Positions 10,043 through 45,049 of a stretch of DNA of 45,049 nt are shown piece after piece. This DNA is from Priapulus caudatus (Eukaryota > Priapulida > Priapulimorpha > Priapulimorphida > Priapulidae). Where the stretch lies: NCBI RefSeq assembly GCF_000485595.1, contig NW_014577452.1, positions 68,889 through 113,937 on the forward strand, read 5' to 3'. Each line of letters begins with the position of its first letter. The first letter of the stretch is position 1. Below the pieces are notes generated by a model. It was not told where the DNA came from and searched no databases. It worked only from the letters and a program-made list of their open reading frames with translations. The translations under genes and the position numbers were made by a program.

Positions 10043-11870
10043 ATATTTGTTGTTGTTTTTTGCAAGTGCAATTTTATATTTATACCATAAGGTTTCATGA
10101 AATTTGGCCTATTGAATCTCACCATTTCATTTAGTATTGTTAGTGTATAGAGCTATGAAAATTTTAAGCTAGTAATTTAAATCTACATGCAAAAAAATCT
10201 TATTACAAGATTCTTTAAATGAAAGTTATAGTTCTGTTTTAAAATCCTACTTTTTAAGGGTTGATATTTAATCATATGCTGTCAGTTTTGCATGTGTTAC
10301 TTAAATTATTTTGTATATAACTTATTGTAATACATAACAGTATTTGTTAAGCATATACCCTTCAAATGAAATTGGTTCGAGTTTGATGTTGAGAGTAAAT
10401 AGTAGATGTGCAATGTTCTACATTATATGTTTTACTTTAAAAACAAATATGCCTATCATGGAACTTGCAGTTGTATATAAAGCAGAATATTTGTATAGCG
10501 TTATTTTTGAAACTGTTATGTGTGTGCTGAGATTTGTAAGTTATTACTATGAACAGATGAAACGGTCTTCATATGCAGTTTGGGCATGGGTATGCTCATA
10601 CATTTGCAACGTGATTGGTATCAATGCTCCAAGCCAAGATAATGTTATCTGCTTGTATGCAGGTGGCATTCTAAGATCTGTTAAAGTAACAGTGGGTGAC
10701 CTCGTGTGAATATTTATTCTTTCAATTGAAATCAAACATATTCATGTGCAAATTGTCCTTTTATGTCAATGTTAATTAGTTCTCTCTCATCTAACTGCCT
10801 GTGACAGCTATTTTCACTACAAATATAAATCAATAGTGAAGTGCACACGTTCGTTTCATGTTTTTTATTATGTACAGAATTTTGTTCGATCAAGTAATTC
10901 ACATTTCTCAGAATCCACCAGATGCTAATATTCCAAGCATCCCCCATAATCGCTCCTGCTTTAGGGCAGATAAACATACTGCCAAGCGAAGTTAAAATGA
11001 TATCAGCGAACAATGAATACACTCATTTACGCTTTGCACGTATGTAAATGGCATGCAATAACGGTGACGATCCTGTACAGATACAGCTCCTTTCTTTGCC
11101 ACAAAACATTCACAATCAATTGGTAATTAATATCTCATAAACAAAGCAATAAAAAACGTAATAAATAATAAAATGGGTTGCCACCGTATTTGTGAACATT
11201 GCTGCAGTTTAACAATAGTCGCACATCGTGACACGTATGCGCGTTGGGGATGCATACATGTGTCGGGTGTGTACACAAACAAACATCATACATGCATGGT
11301 TTGAAATTACGATTAACATTGTGTGTGCAGCCGTGCTTGAACATCCACCCCCCCCAACCTTAATCTGAACCTCAAACATTTAGAACGACTACCCCCTAGG
11401 CAGTAAAATTCTCACTGGTCAATTTTATCGTCAATCAATACCATAATCAGCTAAAAATTTATAACGTCTTTGTACGAATAATACCAAAGGAAGCAACGTC
11501 GTTACATTAAAGTCATGAACTACTCGCTGTGACGTGTTTTAGCAAACGTAAAATAAATTGCTCTCCCCACCCATCTCTTTGTATCTCCGATTCGTTTGGT
11601 TCTCGAGTGTAAAATGGCATTATTTTCGCACAACAGTGGCCCTGCGCCACCATCACATTTCCTATGATCAGGAGTGAATATGATTTTATCTATTATTATT
11701 CACTCCTGATATGATTATCAGTCTATTCACTGCCCATGATTCGCCGAGAGCACTCCATACACAACCATGCGTACATGCATGCACCCAGTACATCAATAAG
11801 ACTAAGGTCTCATGCATTCATTCATTCATTCATTACGTGATAAAATCACAGTTAAATATACATATGGGCG
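10043..11870. other. Convergent intergenic between ASB1 and GPATCH8
   Basis: It holds the ASB1 3'UTR and probably part of the GPATCH8 3'UTR. Three AATAAA-type signals on the plus strand at about 11147-11171 could end a long ASB1 transcript. A 121-codon frame at 10344-10709 (+) lies in the presumed UTR and matches nothing I recognise. A hairpin at 11667-11710 has perfect 14-bp arms (ATCAGGAGTGAATA). A short CATT repeat is at 11815-11834. Confidence 0.4.
11667..11710. repeat. Perfect 14-bp hairpin
   Basis: Arms 11667-11680 and 11697-11710 are exact inverted copies around a 16-base loop, between two convergent genes. It could be a transposon remnant or a structure near the 3' ends. No target-site duplication was recognised. 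Confidence 0.7.
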
Positions 11871-12092
11871 CGAAGACAAGGGGCGTCCCACGAAGACAGG
11901 GGGCGCCCACGAGGACAGGGGGAGCCCCACGAGGACAGGGGGGCCCCACGAGGACAGGGGCGCCCACGAGGACAGGGGGAGCCCCACGAGGACAGGGGGG
12001 CCCCACGAGGACAGGGGGGCCCCACGAAGACAGGGAGCGCCCCACGAGGACAAGGGGCGCCCCCACGAGGACAGGGGGTGCCCCGACGTGGA
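11871..12092. repeat. 18-bp GC-rich minisatellite, about 12 units
   Basis: Units of about 17-20 bp share the core CCCACGAGGACAGGGGG, with variable G-run length and GAAGACA variants. The array lies just downstream of the GPATCH8 stop on that strand, so it may be transcribed in the 3'UTR. Open frames in nearly all six frames arise because the unit has no stop codons. Spacing and lack of distinct spacers exclude CRISPR. Confidence 0.93.
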
Positions 12093-12383
12093 CAGGTCTC
12101 GCCTCGGCTACGGCGCCTATACACAACAAACGTTAATCCGCTCAAAAGATCACACTCGGCGGGGATAACCGCTAGAGCTGCTGCTGCTGCTGCGTCCCGC
12201 AGAATTTCGCTACACTGTACAAGCGGGACGCGATCGCCGCGTCAGATTAGCCTGCCGTTGGCGTCGCGATTCGCTCGTGGGACGAGGTCCCCCGACAAGT
12301 CCCCGCCCCCGCCGCCGCCATTACAAATGCATGGCGGCCGCTACAATCGCGCAGCCGCGGCTACGACCGCCCAGCCAACGCCG

Positions 12384-36015
<23,632 letters not shown>

Positions 36016-36915
36016 CTTCCTTGGGCGTCCTAAAACTAGTAATGCAAAGTATTGACGCTAGGTGGAAGTGCCAGCGCAACCGGAAACGGAAATAAGGTAT
36101 ATCAATCTATCTCTCCATTCCTTGTGGTCTTGAACCTGCAAGCGTGTTTACTAAGGTTATTAAAATCGCTAGAATACTACTTAATCCGTGCATATTTTGT
36201 TTACTTGTTGCACACGGAAGATAACCGATATTTCTTACTATGGATTTCATTTCCAGTTACGCTTAACCAGAAACTTTCTTTGAAAGTCTTCCATTCCTAT
36301 TCCAACTATCCGAGATAGCAGTTTTGTTATGATTTTAGTTGGAATAAATGTCAACTACTACTAGTACTAGTAGTTCTTAGTAAACAACAAACCCCAAAGA
36401 TAATATATATAAGGTGTACCCTAATGCAGTGTCCGTGACCATTCTGCACTGTTCTGCGGTGGCTTTAGTCCGTATGTAGGCTAGTAAGTTGTAGCTGGCA
36501 GAGGCAGGAACTGGCGGCGCAAGGATAGAGAGCATGTCCAGTAATGAACATCATCCTATCCTATCACTGTCCTGGACATGATCTCTATCCTTGAACCGAA
36601 CTGGCCAATGCAAGCGGTTGGGATTGGGTAAATCATGAAAATGTTCAAACTGATTAGTAACTGCTAGTGCGCTGCCTGATGATATCCAGGCATGCTTGAA
36701 GTTATCGCCAGTGATCGAAACGTTGCCGATCACTGGCGACATCATCGGACATGATGTCGGGGGAAGTGTGCAGTGTCCCGTAATTTCCTGAGCGCGGTCA
36801 TCTGTCTAACAGTGACAGTGAGTTGCTAAAAGGTTCACAATGCCTGGCCATGGCCATGGCGCTATTTAATTATTAAATGTATTGTCTTTGCAGTTTGTTG
36901 CAGCTAAACGTCAGA
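36016..36915. promoter_or_regulatory. Divergent GPATCH8/NACA promoter region
   Basis: There are 900 bp between the two start codons. The GPATCH8 ATG sits in AAGATGGCGG, which matches the YY1 core. TATATAAGG at about 36405 could serve NACA on the plus strand. CTTTGCAG ending at 36893 looks like an acceptor for the NACA coding exon, implying a 5'UTR intron. Three hairpins lie at 36520-36593, 36705-36739 and 36738-36758. Confidence 0.55.
36520..36593. repeat. 74-nt hairpin, 22-bp arms
   Basis: Arms 36520-36541 and 36572-36593 (CAAGGATAGAGAGCATGTCC and its inverted copy) differ at one position, with a 30-base loop. Pairing extends imperfectly outward (CGGCG opposite CGGTT). Size and shape resemble a microRNA precursor, or a miniature transposon remnant. 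Confidence 0.6.
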
Positions 36916-39236
<2,321 letters not shown>

Positions 39237-39523
39237 TGATGGCATCACTGGCGGACAGATGACGGAGGTGGATTGGATATGATTGTGTCATAGTTGTGTC
39301 TCCCCGTTACCCGATGACTGGCTTCGATTGTTTCTATATTTTTGCTTATTTCCGTATTCCTTAGTAACTGAGATTCAGAATGCACTTTATAAATCCGGTA
39401 ATGTTCTTGTGTGCCATTACATAATATATAGCTTGTTTAGTTGTTTTACCTTTGCTGAAAATGTGATTTAGATGTTACCCCTTCACCATGCTTTACCAAT
39501 CTGCACATGTATCTGACAGTAGA

Positions 39524-39529
39524 AATAAA
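39524..39529 (+). promoter_or_regulatory. NACA poly(A) signal
   Basis: AATAAA 288 bases after the NACA stop, in a context fitting a short 3'UTR of a highly expressed gene. Confidence 0.65.
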
Positions 39530-40116
39530 GGGTCGTGGTTACCAGTTAGCACAGTGGTTGGTAATGGTATGTAAATTCCTGCATTTTGGAACTTTTTTCT
39601 GTACATGAACGAATGATTGAAAAATACAAAGCAGATGAAATTCTCCCAACTACATGTTTACTCATTTTACTCGTTATTATCTGTGTTTTAGTTATCATTG
39701 ATTAAGAATTAACGTACATGTGAATCACTCGATACAGATTATTAAAGCAAATGTGCTGTGTGCCAAAAAAAAACTACAAATTGGTTAAACAAAAATGAGA
39801 TGGTGTTCCTATGTAAAAATTATAACATTTTCTGTATTGTAGATTAGTATTTTACGTGTTGTGTTCTCCGTTTAGCGCTTAGACTACGGTAGTGCTTATT
39901 AATAAACTGGCGTCAGAAACGAGCATTTCACCTCCGCCGCTGCTAAGGTTTAGCACAGCCCCGTTAGATGGCGCAACGAAGTCATATATGACAGAACTGT
40001 AAATATATGGCCGTGTAAACGGCGTAATCACATCTGAGATTTGATCACTCCAGCTTTCACCGCCGTGACCCGTGTAACCACAGGTGTAACGACACAATTC
40101 GAGATGTGTTAGCAAG

Positions 40117-41174
40117 ATGGCTTCGTCTGTTGTAAGAATTATAATATTTTTATTTATACGCATACTTTCTATGTACAGCAGTGTTATAGTTTTTCTCTTT
40201 GTATCTGCAGTGTACATTGTCTATGCGTATACTATAGGCTATATATAGTAAATGGACTCCTGCTATGGTATTGTCAATCATGAATAGCTTTCCATGTCTA
40301 TCGACCATGTACTATAGTATAATATTGATAAGTATGTATATCGTCAGGGTTCTCCAAGCTTTTTCATTATTTATAGCATGGCGGCAGCTGCCTTTCCGGT
40401 CCTAGTTTTGGCATTTTTTGTATTTTTTTAGCAAATTTTAGCATGGCGGCTATGATATTTAGAGTGGCGGGTGCATTTTAGGATGGCGGGGCTCGACGAT
40501 GCTCTTGGAGAACCCTGATTCGTGTATGTGTTATGCGCAAATGCATAATTGAATATTGAACTTTGAATCTTGCACAGGAGATCAGTCTAAACGTGGTGAA
40601 ATGCCTTGGAGCCTTTTACATTATCTACTATTGTGTCGGAAGTCTGGCGTTCGGTGCGTATAGCCTGCAACATTTTGACGGCAAGATACCGTTCGATTTT
40701 AACACATGGGTGGACTACATGGAGTGCTGTAAAGGGTACACGTCGAGTGAGTTAGGTAGGGCACGCATAGAAGCTAGCATGGTTATATAGCATCCAGTCA
40801 GTGGCATTCTTGTACTACGGTGGTGATATCTATACAATGTATCAGTAGTTGTATAAATTGTGAGAATATCTTTAATACATTGTATAGATATGTTTATGGT
40901 ACCACGTTTACATGTGATCATTGCCCATTGCATTCTTGATTCAACGAATCCCACTTTAATAAAAATTGGATTCAATGGGAAAACATCAGTAAATATTATG
41001 GGTTTATCACAAAATTGATTGATTTAATCAGATATGTTTATATTTGTTTGGCAGTCACTAGTAGTTTGGCAGCGCTAGACTTTAGTGTCAGATGGTGAAA
41101 AGGTCCAGGGCACAATTTATTGCTGTAAAGCCTGCTTAAGGACTCCCTGTACTTGACACATCATTGTCATCATT

Positions 41175-41246
<72 letters not shown>

Positions 41247-42169
41247 GTCATCATCATCATCATCATCATTATCATCATCATCATTATCATCATCGTCATG
41301 CACCATAACTCTAGCCCTAACACTAACAATAACCATGACTCTAATCCTAACATAAATACACTTTAAAACGGCTTCTGATAGTAACAATGTCACGATAACA
41401 GTAATATGGGGACCTAGTACCCTGAAACCCCTTACGTGGCAAGACAACATGTGAAAGTGACTTCAATTTGCAACTAGGTTGCTTGAATCAGTATCATGCA
41501 TGATAGTCAACAGCTAGATGTCGTTTCCCATCTCAATTCCTGTTCATCATCTTAATCAATATGTTTCAGTGAATCTAATCTCGTTGATGCTGACCTACTT
41601 CGTTCTACCGTTCGTGCTCGTGACCTTCATCAGACACGCACTGTGGGACTACATACTGACTGTCACCACCATACATGTAGCAGTTTCCAGCCTCGGTGAG
41701 GGCTAGAGTTGTCAACATGCATAGCATGTTCTATAATCTACTAGTTGGTTTCGTGCTTTTGTGCAGTAAACGACGAACTCGTGATATTGGGAATAATTGA
41801 GTGCCTTAAATTTGTACATATTTAGAGTCACTATTTATTATTATTATTATTATTATTAATTTTTGACTAATGTCAAGATCAATGACTTTAACTTGTTTTT
41901 TTTTTATCGTTGTTGTTGCAGTCATGTTGGAATTTCCACTAAACTGGAATTGGTGGGCCTCCCTGGGTATGTATTTACATTAATAAAATGTGTTTTTCTG
42001 TTTGTATAAGCAGGAGTCCATTAATAAGGGTAAATCATGTCAAAACAGTTAATGGAAAGTTCACCTAAACTAGCTTTAGTTTTCCTATCATTTATCACAC
42101 GTAACTTAATAAATGTGAACCCAAAAGTTGCCTTAAACATTCATCTATCCTCGTACCTAATCGTTTTTT

Positions 42170-42222
<53 letters not shown>

Positions 42223-42375
42223 TGTGTGATAATGATAAGAGCCATAAGGTGGAGCTGCTGCTTGTTGATTGATGTGATTTTCTTGTGGTCTTCAGGTATT
42301 GCCAGCCTCTTTTGCATTTGCATTGGTGAGTCGCTCTTGCTGTCTATCAACGCCAAGTCACTCTACCTTACGTGA
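40117..42375 (+). CDS. TMEM244: TMEM244, SYS1-family transmembrane protein
   Basis: Exons 40117-40131, 40578-40755, 41570-41695, 41922-41966 and 42296-42375 join in phase to 147 aa (human about 128). The first exon encodes only MASSV, with start context AAGATGG. Four hydrophobic segments lie at about 11-35, 67-86, 93-110 and 118-139. Family marks are PFDFNTW (near 46), WDYILTVTTIHVAVSS (91-106) and VMLEFPLNWNWWASLG (107-122), matching the WDYxxxVTxxHVAxxS and VMLEFPLxxxWWAxLG signatures of TMEM244. SYS1, its better-known relative, is a Golgi protein that docks ARFRP1; by analogy this is probably a Golgi or secretory-pathway membrane protein, but TMEM244 itself is poorly characterised. The C-terminus is longer than in human. 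It follows NACA in the same orientation, 0.9 kb away. Confidence 0.9.
40345..40517. mobile_element. hAT-like MITE with CAGGGTTCTCCAAG ends
   Basis: A 173-bp element with perfect 14-bp inverted ends, CAGGGTTCTCCAAG and CTTGGAGAACCCTG, in TMEM244 intron 1. The interior repeats ATGGCGGC-type motifs four times. The flanks TATATCGT and ATTCGTGT share TCGT, suggesting an eroded duplication. It shares the first eight bases with the elements at 23508 and 33019. Confidence 0.8.
40826..40891. repeat. 66-nt hairpin with 17-bp perfect arms
   Basis: ATATCTATACAATGTAT at 40826-40842 has its exact inverted copy at 40875-40891, with a 32-base loop, in TMEM244 intron 2. It is AT-rich, so it may be a MITE remnant. 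Confidence 0.6.
41159..41300. repeat. ATC/GAT trinucleotide microsatellite
   Basis: About 45 ATC units with rare ATT/GTC interruptions in TMEM244 intron 2. Poly-Ser, poly-Asp and poly-Met frames are artefacts. At 41306-41354 a degenerate CCCTAA-like series follows, including CCCTAACACTAAC. Confidence 0.95.
42171..42228. repeat. GTGC tetranucleotide array
   Basis: About 14 perfect GTGC/GCGT units in TMEM244 intron 4, some 67 bases upstream of the last exon's acceptor. Confidence 0.95.
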
Positions 42376-43915
42376 TGCCTGCGTGAAATCCAAGAGGCTG
42401 CCAGAACGTAGCAAAGGGGAAGAAAGGCACATGTATATATGTGTGCAGTTTCTGTTGCGTTACGCGTCATCGGCCAGTTTAGTCTATTCAGTTATCGTAA
42501 GCTACTTGAAGTCTAGCCGATTCCATTGACAGCTCTACTGATTGTCTGTGAGTGGTAGACGATTCGTGTCTCGGAAGTATTTTTGCGCCAAAGTAAATTA
42601 TTGTTGCCAAATGAGTTTATTCATTAATTCATAATGGATATTTGTTTTATTATTTCATTCAATAACTTCACAGATTATATTTCTGATTTAATTGCTGTCA
42701 GTGAGTAATATCTGACAAGCCGTTTAATGATTCAAGGTTTCAGATGCGTGGTTATTTCAGATGATAATTACGGTGGTTTTGCATCTTGTCATTTAGTGAT
42801 TTCTTGTTTTAATTACATTTGTATTTAAGATGAGAATTGGATATCTTAATGCGATCCGTCCTAGGTTGTACTATTATGATATTAGCAAGACTTTGATTGC
42901 ATGCTTGATATTAGCTGTTTTGAAACATTCCGTATGTACATGTATTTATGCAGTTTCGTGATATAAAATCTTTTAGGTGATTTTTCTTAAAGTAATTACG
43001 TCACCGTAAATGGTAAAAATAAAAAAATATTTCCAGTTTTTCACAGAATGTAAGTAATTCTGTTCACTTTTTATGGTTAAATTGCTGCATTATAGTTCCT
43101 ATTTTACTATATTGTTTGATGTAAACATACGTACATGTAACATTCGTGACATAGTCAATTTTATCCGTCCCGTAATGTTTCTATTTGAGTAGTTCCATCA
43201 GCAGTGGAATTGCTGTACATATTAAAGCGTGAATGTCGTCGGTATGTATATATTTATTTTTATTGTAAGAACGGTATTTCTATTTATATAAGTAACGTTG
43301 ATCAAGCTAGTTGTAGTTTGTCTCATTAAGATAATGAGTGAGAATGAATGGCCTTTACTGTACAAGTACAAGCTCATTGACTGTATAGTCTTGTTCACTA
43401 GTCGAACTATGGTTCTTACTCGCCATGTACAGTATTTTCTTCATCCTATCTGTCCATAGTCGTCTATTCACCCCATTGTGTCAATTACTTAAGCATGAAC
43501 AATATTTTCTAAAACATTTCGAACAGTTTATGAAATAAATTATTTTTCAATTACCGGTAAATTGTTGCGTTTGTCGTTTATTTTCAGCTCAATACAATGT
43601 GCTCGCTGCTGTTGTGTGCAATGCAAGCGCAAACAATCTTGATGTCAGCTATGGATGTCGATGAGTCCTGGTTAATTGCATTTAGTATTTATCTGCCCAC
43701 CCCTAATCTCTTCCATCTCCGTCATGGTCTGATAGGTCTCCATTCTCCATCGATATCGGTTTAACTATGCAGTTATAGTGAGATCGTTAAATAGACGACG
43801 AGCTTTCCCGTGGGGCAATAAAGTCCAATGTTGTGATCAGTAAGTAATCCGCCTTTATGCTCATCAAAATACACGCCTGTCATACCATCTTCATTTCTGA
43901 AGTTAAGCCTGTTCT
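42376..43915. other. TMEM244 3' region and intergenic
   Basis: Candidate poly(A) signals AATAAA occur at 43018-43023 and 43534-43539. The sequence is AT-rich, and I recognise no further gene or transposon. Confidence 0.45.
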
Positions 43916-44004
43916 GCGCGTACGTGTGTACGCGCATGCGTGCGCGCGTACGTGCGTGTGTGCGTACGTACGTGCGTGCGTGCCTGTGTGCGTACGTGCG
44001 TGTG

Positions 44005-44036
<32 letters not shown>

Positions 44037-44494
44037 TGTGTGCGTGCGCGCGTACGTGTGTGTGTGCGTGCGCGCGTACGTGCGTGTGTGCGTGCGCGCG
44101 TACGTGCGTGCGTGCCTGTGTGCGGGCGCGCGTACGTGCGTGTGTGCGCGCGTGTGTGCGCGCGTACGTGCGTGTGTGCGCGCGTACGTGCGTGTGTGCG
44201 CGCGTGCCTGTGTGCGTGCGTGCGTACGTGCGTGTGTGCGCGCGTACGTGCGTGTGTGCGTATATACGTGCGCGCGTACGTGCGTGTGCGCGCACGTGCG
44301 TGTGCGCGTAGATGCGTGTATGCGTACCTGCGCGCGTACGTGCGTGTGTGCGTGCGTGCGTGCGTTCGTGCGTGCGTTCGTGCGTACGTCCATGCGTTCG
44401 TACGTGTGTGCGTACGCGCGTGCGTGTGTACGTCCATGCGTTCGTGCGTGTGTTCGTCCATGCGTGCGTTCGTGCGTGCGTACGTCCATGCGTT
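43916..44494. repeat. GTGC/GTAC minisatellite, about 580 bp
   Basis: Long alternating purine-pyrimidine repeat of GTGC, GCGC, GTAC and GTGT units with a higher-order pattern near 8-22 bp (for example CGCGCGTACGTGCGTGTGTG). Interruptions such as GTCCATGCGTTC become common toward 44390-44494. Open frames of 120-245 codons in nearly all six frames reflect the absence of stops in the unit. Such sequence readily forms Z-DNA. Confidence 0.95.
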
Positions 44495-44827
44495 CTGTCA
44501 CGCCATGGCGTCCGTGTTCTCTGTACGCGTTTTTGTGAACAACATTTAGCTAATAGCAGCTGACACCCGGTGAAGCATTTATTATTGGGTGCCCGGGCGT
44601 GAGTATGCATTGGGTCTCCATGATTGCTTTTTGCCATTTTCCTGAATGTGAATTGGAAAGGGAAATAAAAAACTACGGATGCCCCTTTTGCAGTCGATTC
44701 GTGGCGCTATTGTAGCCGAATGATTGCATATAAACGATCCGAATGACCACAATTTGCCTTGAAAATGATGCAGTTCCGTTCTCAACAAATTCATTTGTTG
44801 ACCGCTGACGAATATTAATATTATTGT
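44495..44827. other. Intergenic
   Basis: No gene or repeat is recognised; no open frame matches a known family. Confidence 0.4.
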
Positions 44828-44862
<35 letters not shown>

Positions 44863-44879
44863 ATAATAGTAGTAGTAGT

Positions 44880-44915
<36 letters not shown>
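44828..44915. repeat. TAG then CAG trinucleotide microsatellite
   Basis: About 17 TAG units (with two TAA) grade into about 12 pure CAG units. The phase is kept across the switch, so the CAG block may have arisen by substitution in a TAG array. Confidence 0.95.
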
Positions 44916-45049
44916 TCTCCCGGCTAGAGAAACTTATTCGGTTTATTCGGTTAGAGGACAAATTGGCTCTGCTCTGCTCTGCCGTTAATTATAATTATAG
45001 TCACCAAGCTTAGTACTTATTACAATTAGGTATACGACTAGTTGACAGG

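Noticed and set aside
11871-12092. CRISPR array
   Set aside because: Units are contiguous 18-mers without unique spacers, in an intron-bearing animal genome.
11826-12145. Overlapping Pro/Arg/Gly-rich frames on both strands
   Set aside because: Translations of the 18-bp minisatellite.
41117-41450. Poly-Asp, poly-Met and poly-Ser frames
   Set aside because: Frames of the ATC microsatellite in a TMEM244 intron.
43773-44637. Open frames of 120-245 codons rich in Cys-Val-Arg or His-Thr-Arg
   Set aside because: Translations of the GTGC minisatellite in all frames; the unit has no stop codons.

Overview
This window is animal nuclear DNA, most likely a draft assembly of a marine or other invertebrate. 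All five recognisable genes are split by GT-AG introns and encode metazoan proteins: ATPSCKMT/FAM173B, ASB1, GPATCH8, NACA and TMEM244. The window also holds TTAGGG-type repeats, many microsatellites and several families of short non-autonomous DNA transposons. A 10-N gap at 18939-18948 shows it is scaffolded. I cannot name the phylum. Exons were built by eye from reading frames, splice signals and remembered family sequence; exon junctions and phases add up for all five genes, but no transcript evidence was available.

Layout. 1-6147 has no recognisable gene. It holds a 399-bp foldback transposon, a tandem duplication of about 546 bp and a CT tract. 6148-7691 (-) is ATPSCKMT, complete in three exons (233 aa). 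Its intron 2 carries a foldback element with telomeric repeats in its loop. 8053-10042 (+) is ASB1 (five exons, 314 aa), head-to-head with ATPSCKMT. 10043-12383 is convergent intergenic DNA with an 18-bp minisatellite. 12384-36015 (-) is GPATCH8: six small 5' exons spread over 18 kb, then a very GC-rich 4.5-kb last exon. Its large introns hold most of the repeats. 36916-39236 (+) is NACA (six exons, 225 aa), divergent from GPATCH8. 40117-42375 (+) is TMEM244, a SYS1-family membrane protein (five exons, 147 aa). The rest to 45049 is non-coding and contains a GTGC-type minisatellite of about 580 bp.

The genes do not form a pathway. They act in mitochondrial ATP-synthase methylation, ubiquitin ligation, RNA processing, nascent-chain handling and probably Golgi membrane traffic. 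Two head-to-head pairs (ATPSCKMT/ASB1 and GPATCH8/NACA) may share promoters.

The most unusual finding is a set of foldback elements (6545-6796, 28546-28611, 28976-29285) with similar ends and perfect 9-bp target-site duplications. The two larger ones carry TTAGGG-like arrays between their arms. Second is the GPATCH8 last exon, where conserved C-terminal segments lie in three different frames. That implies small indels (assembly error or decay) or unrecognised introns.
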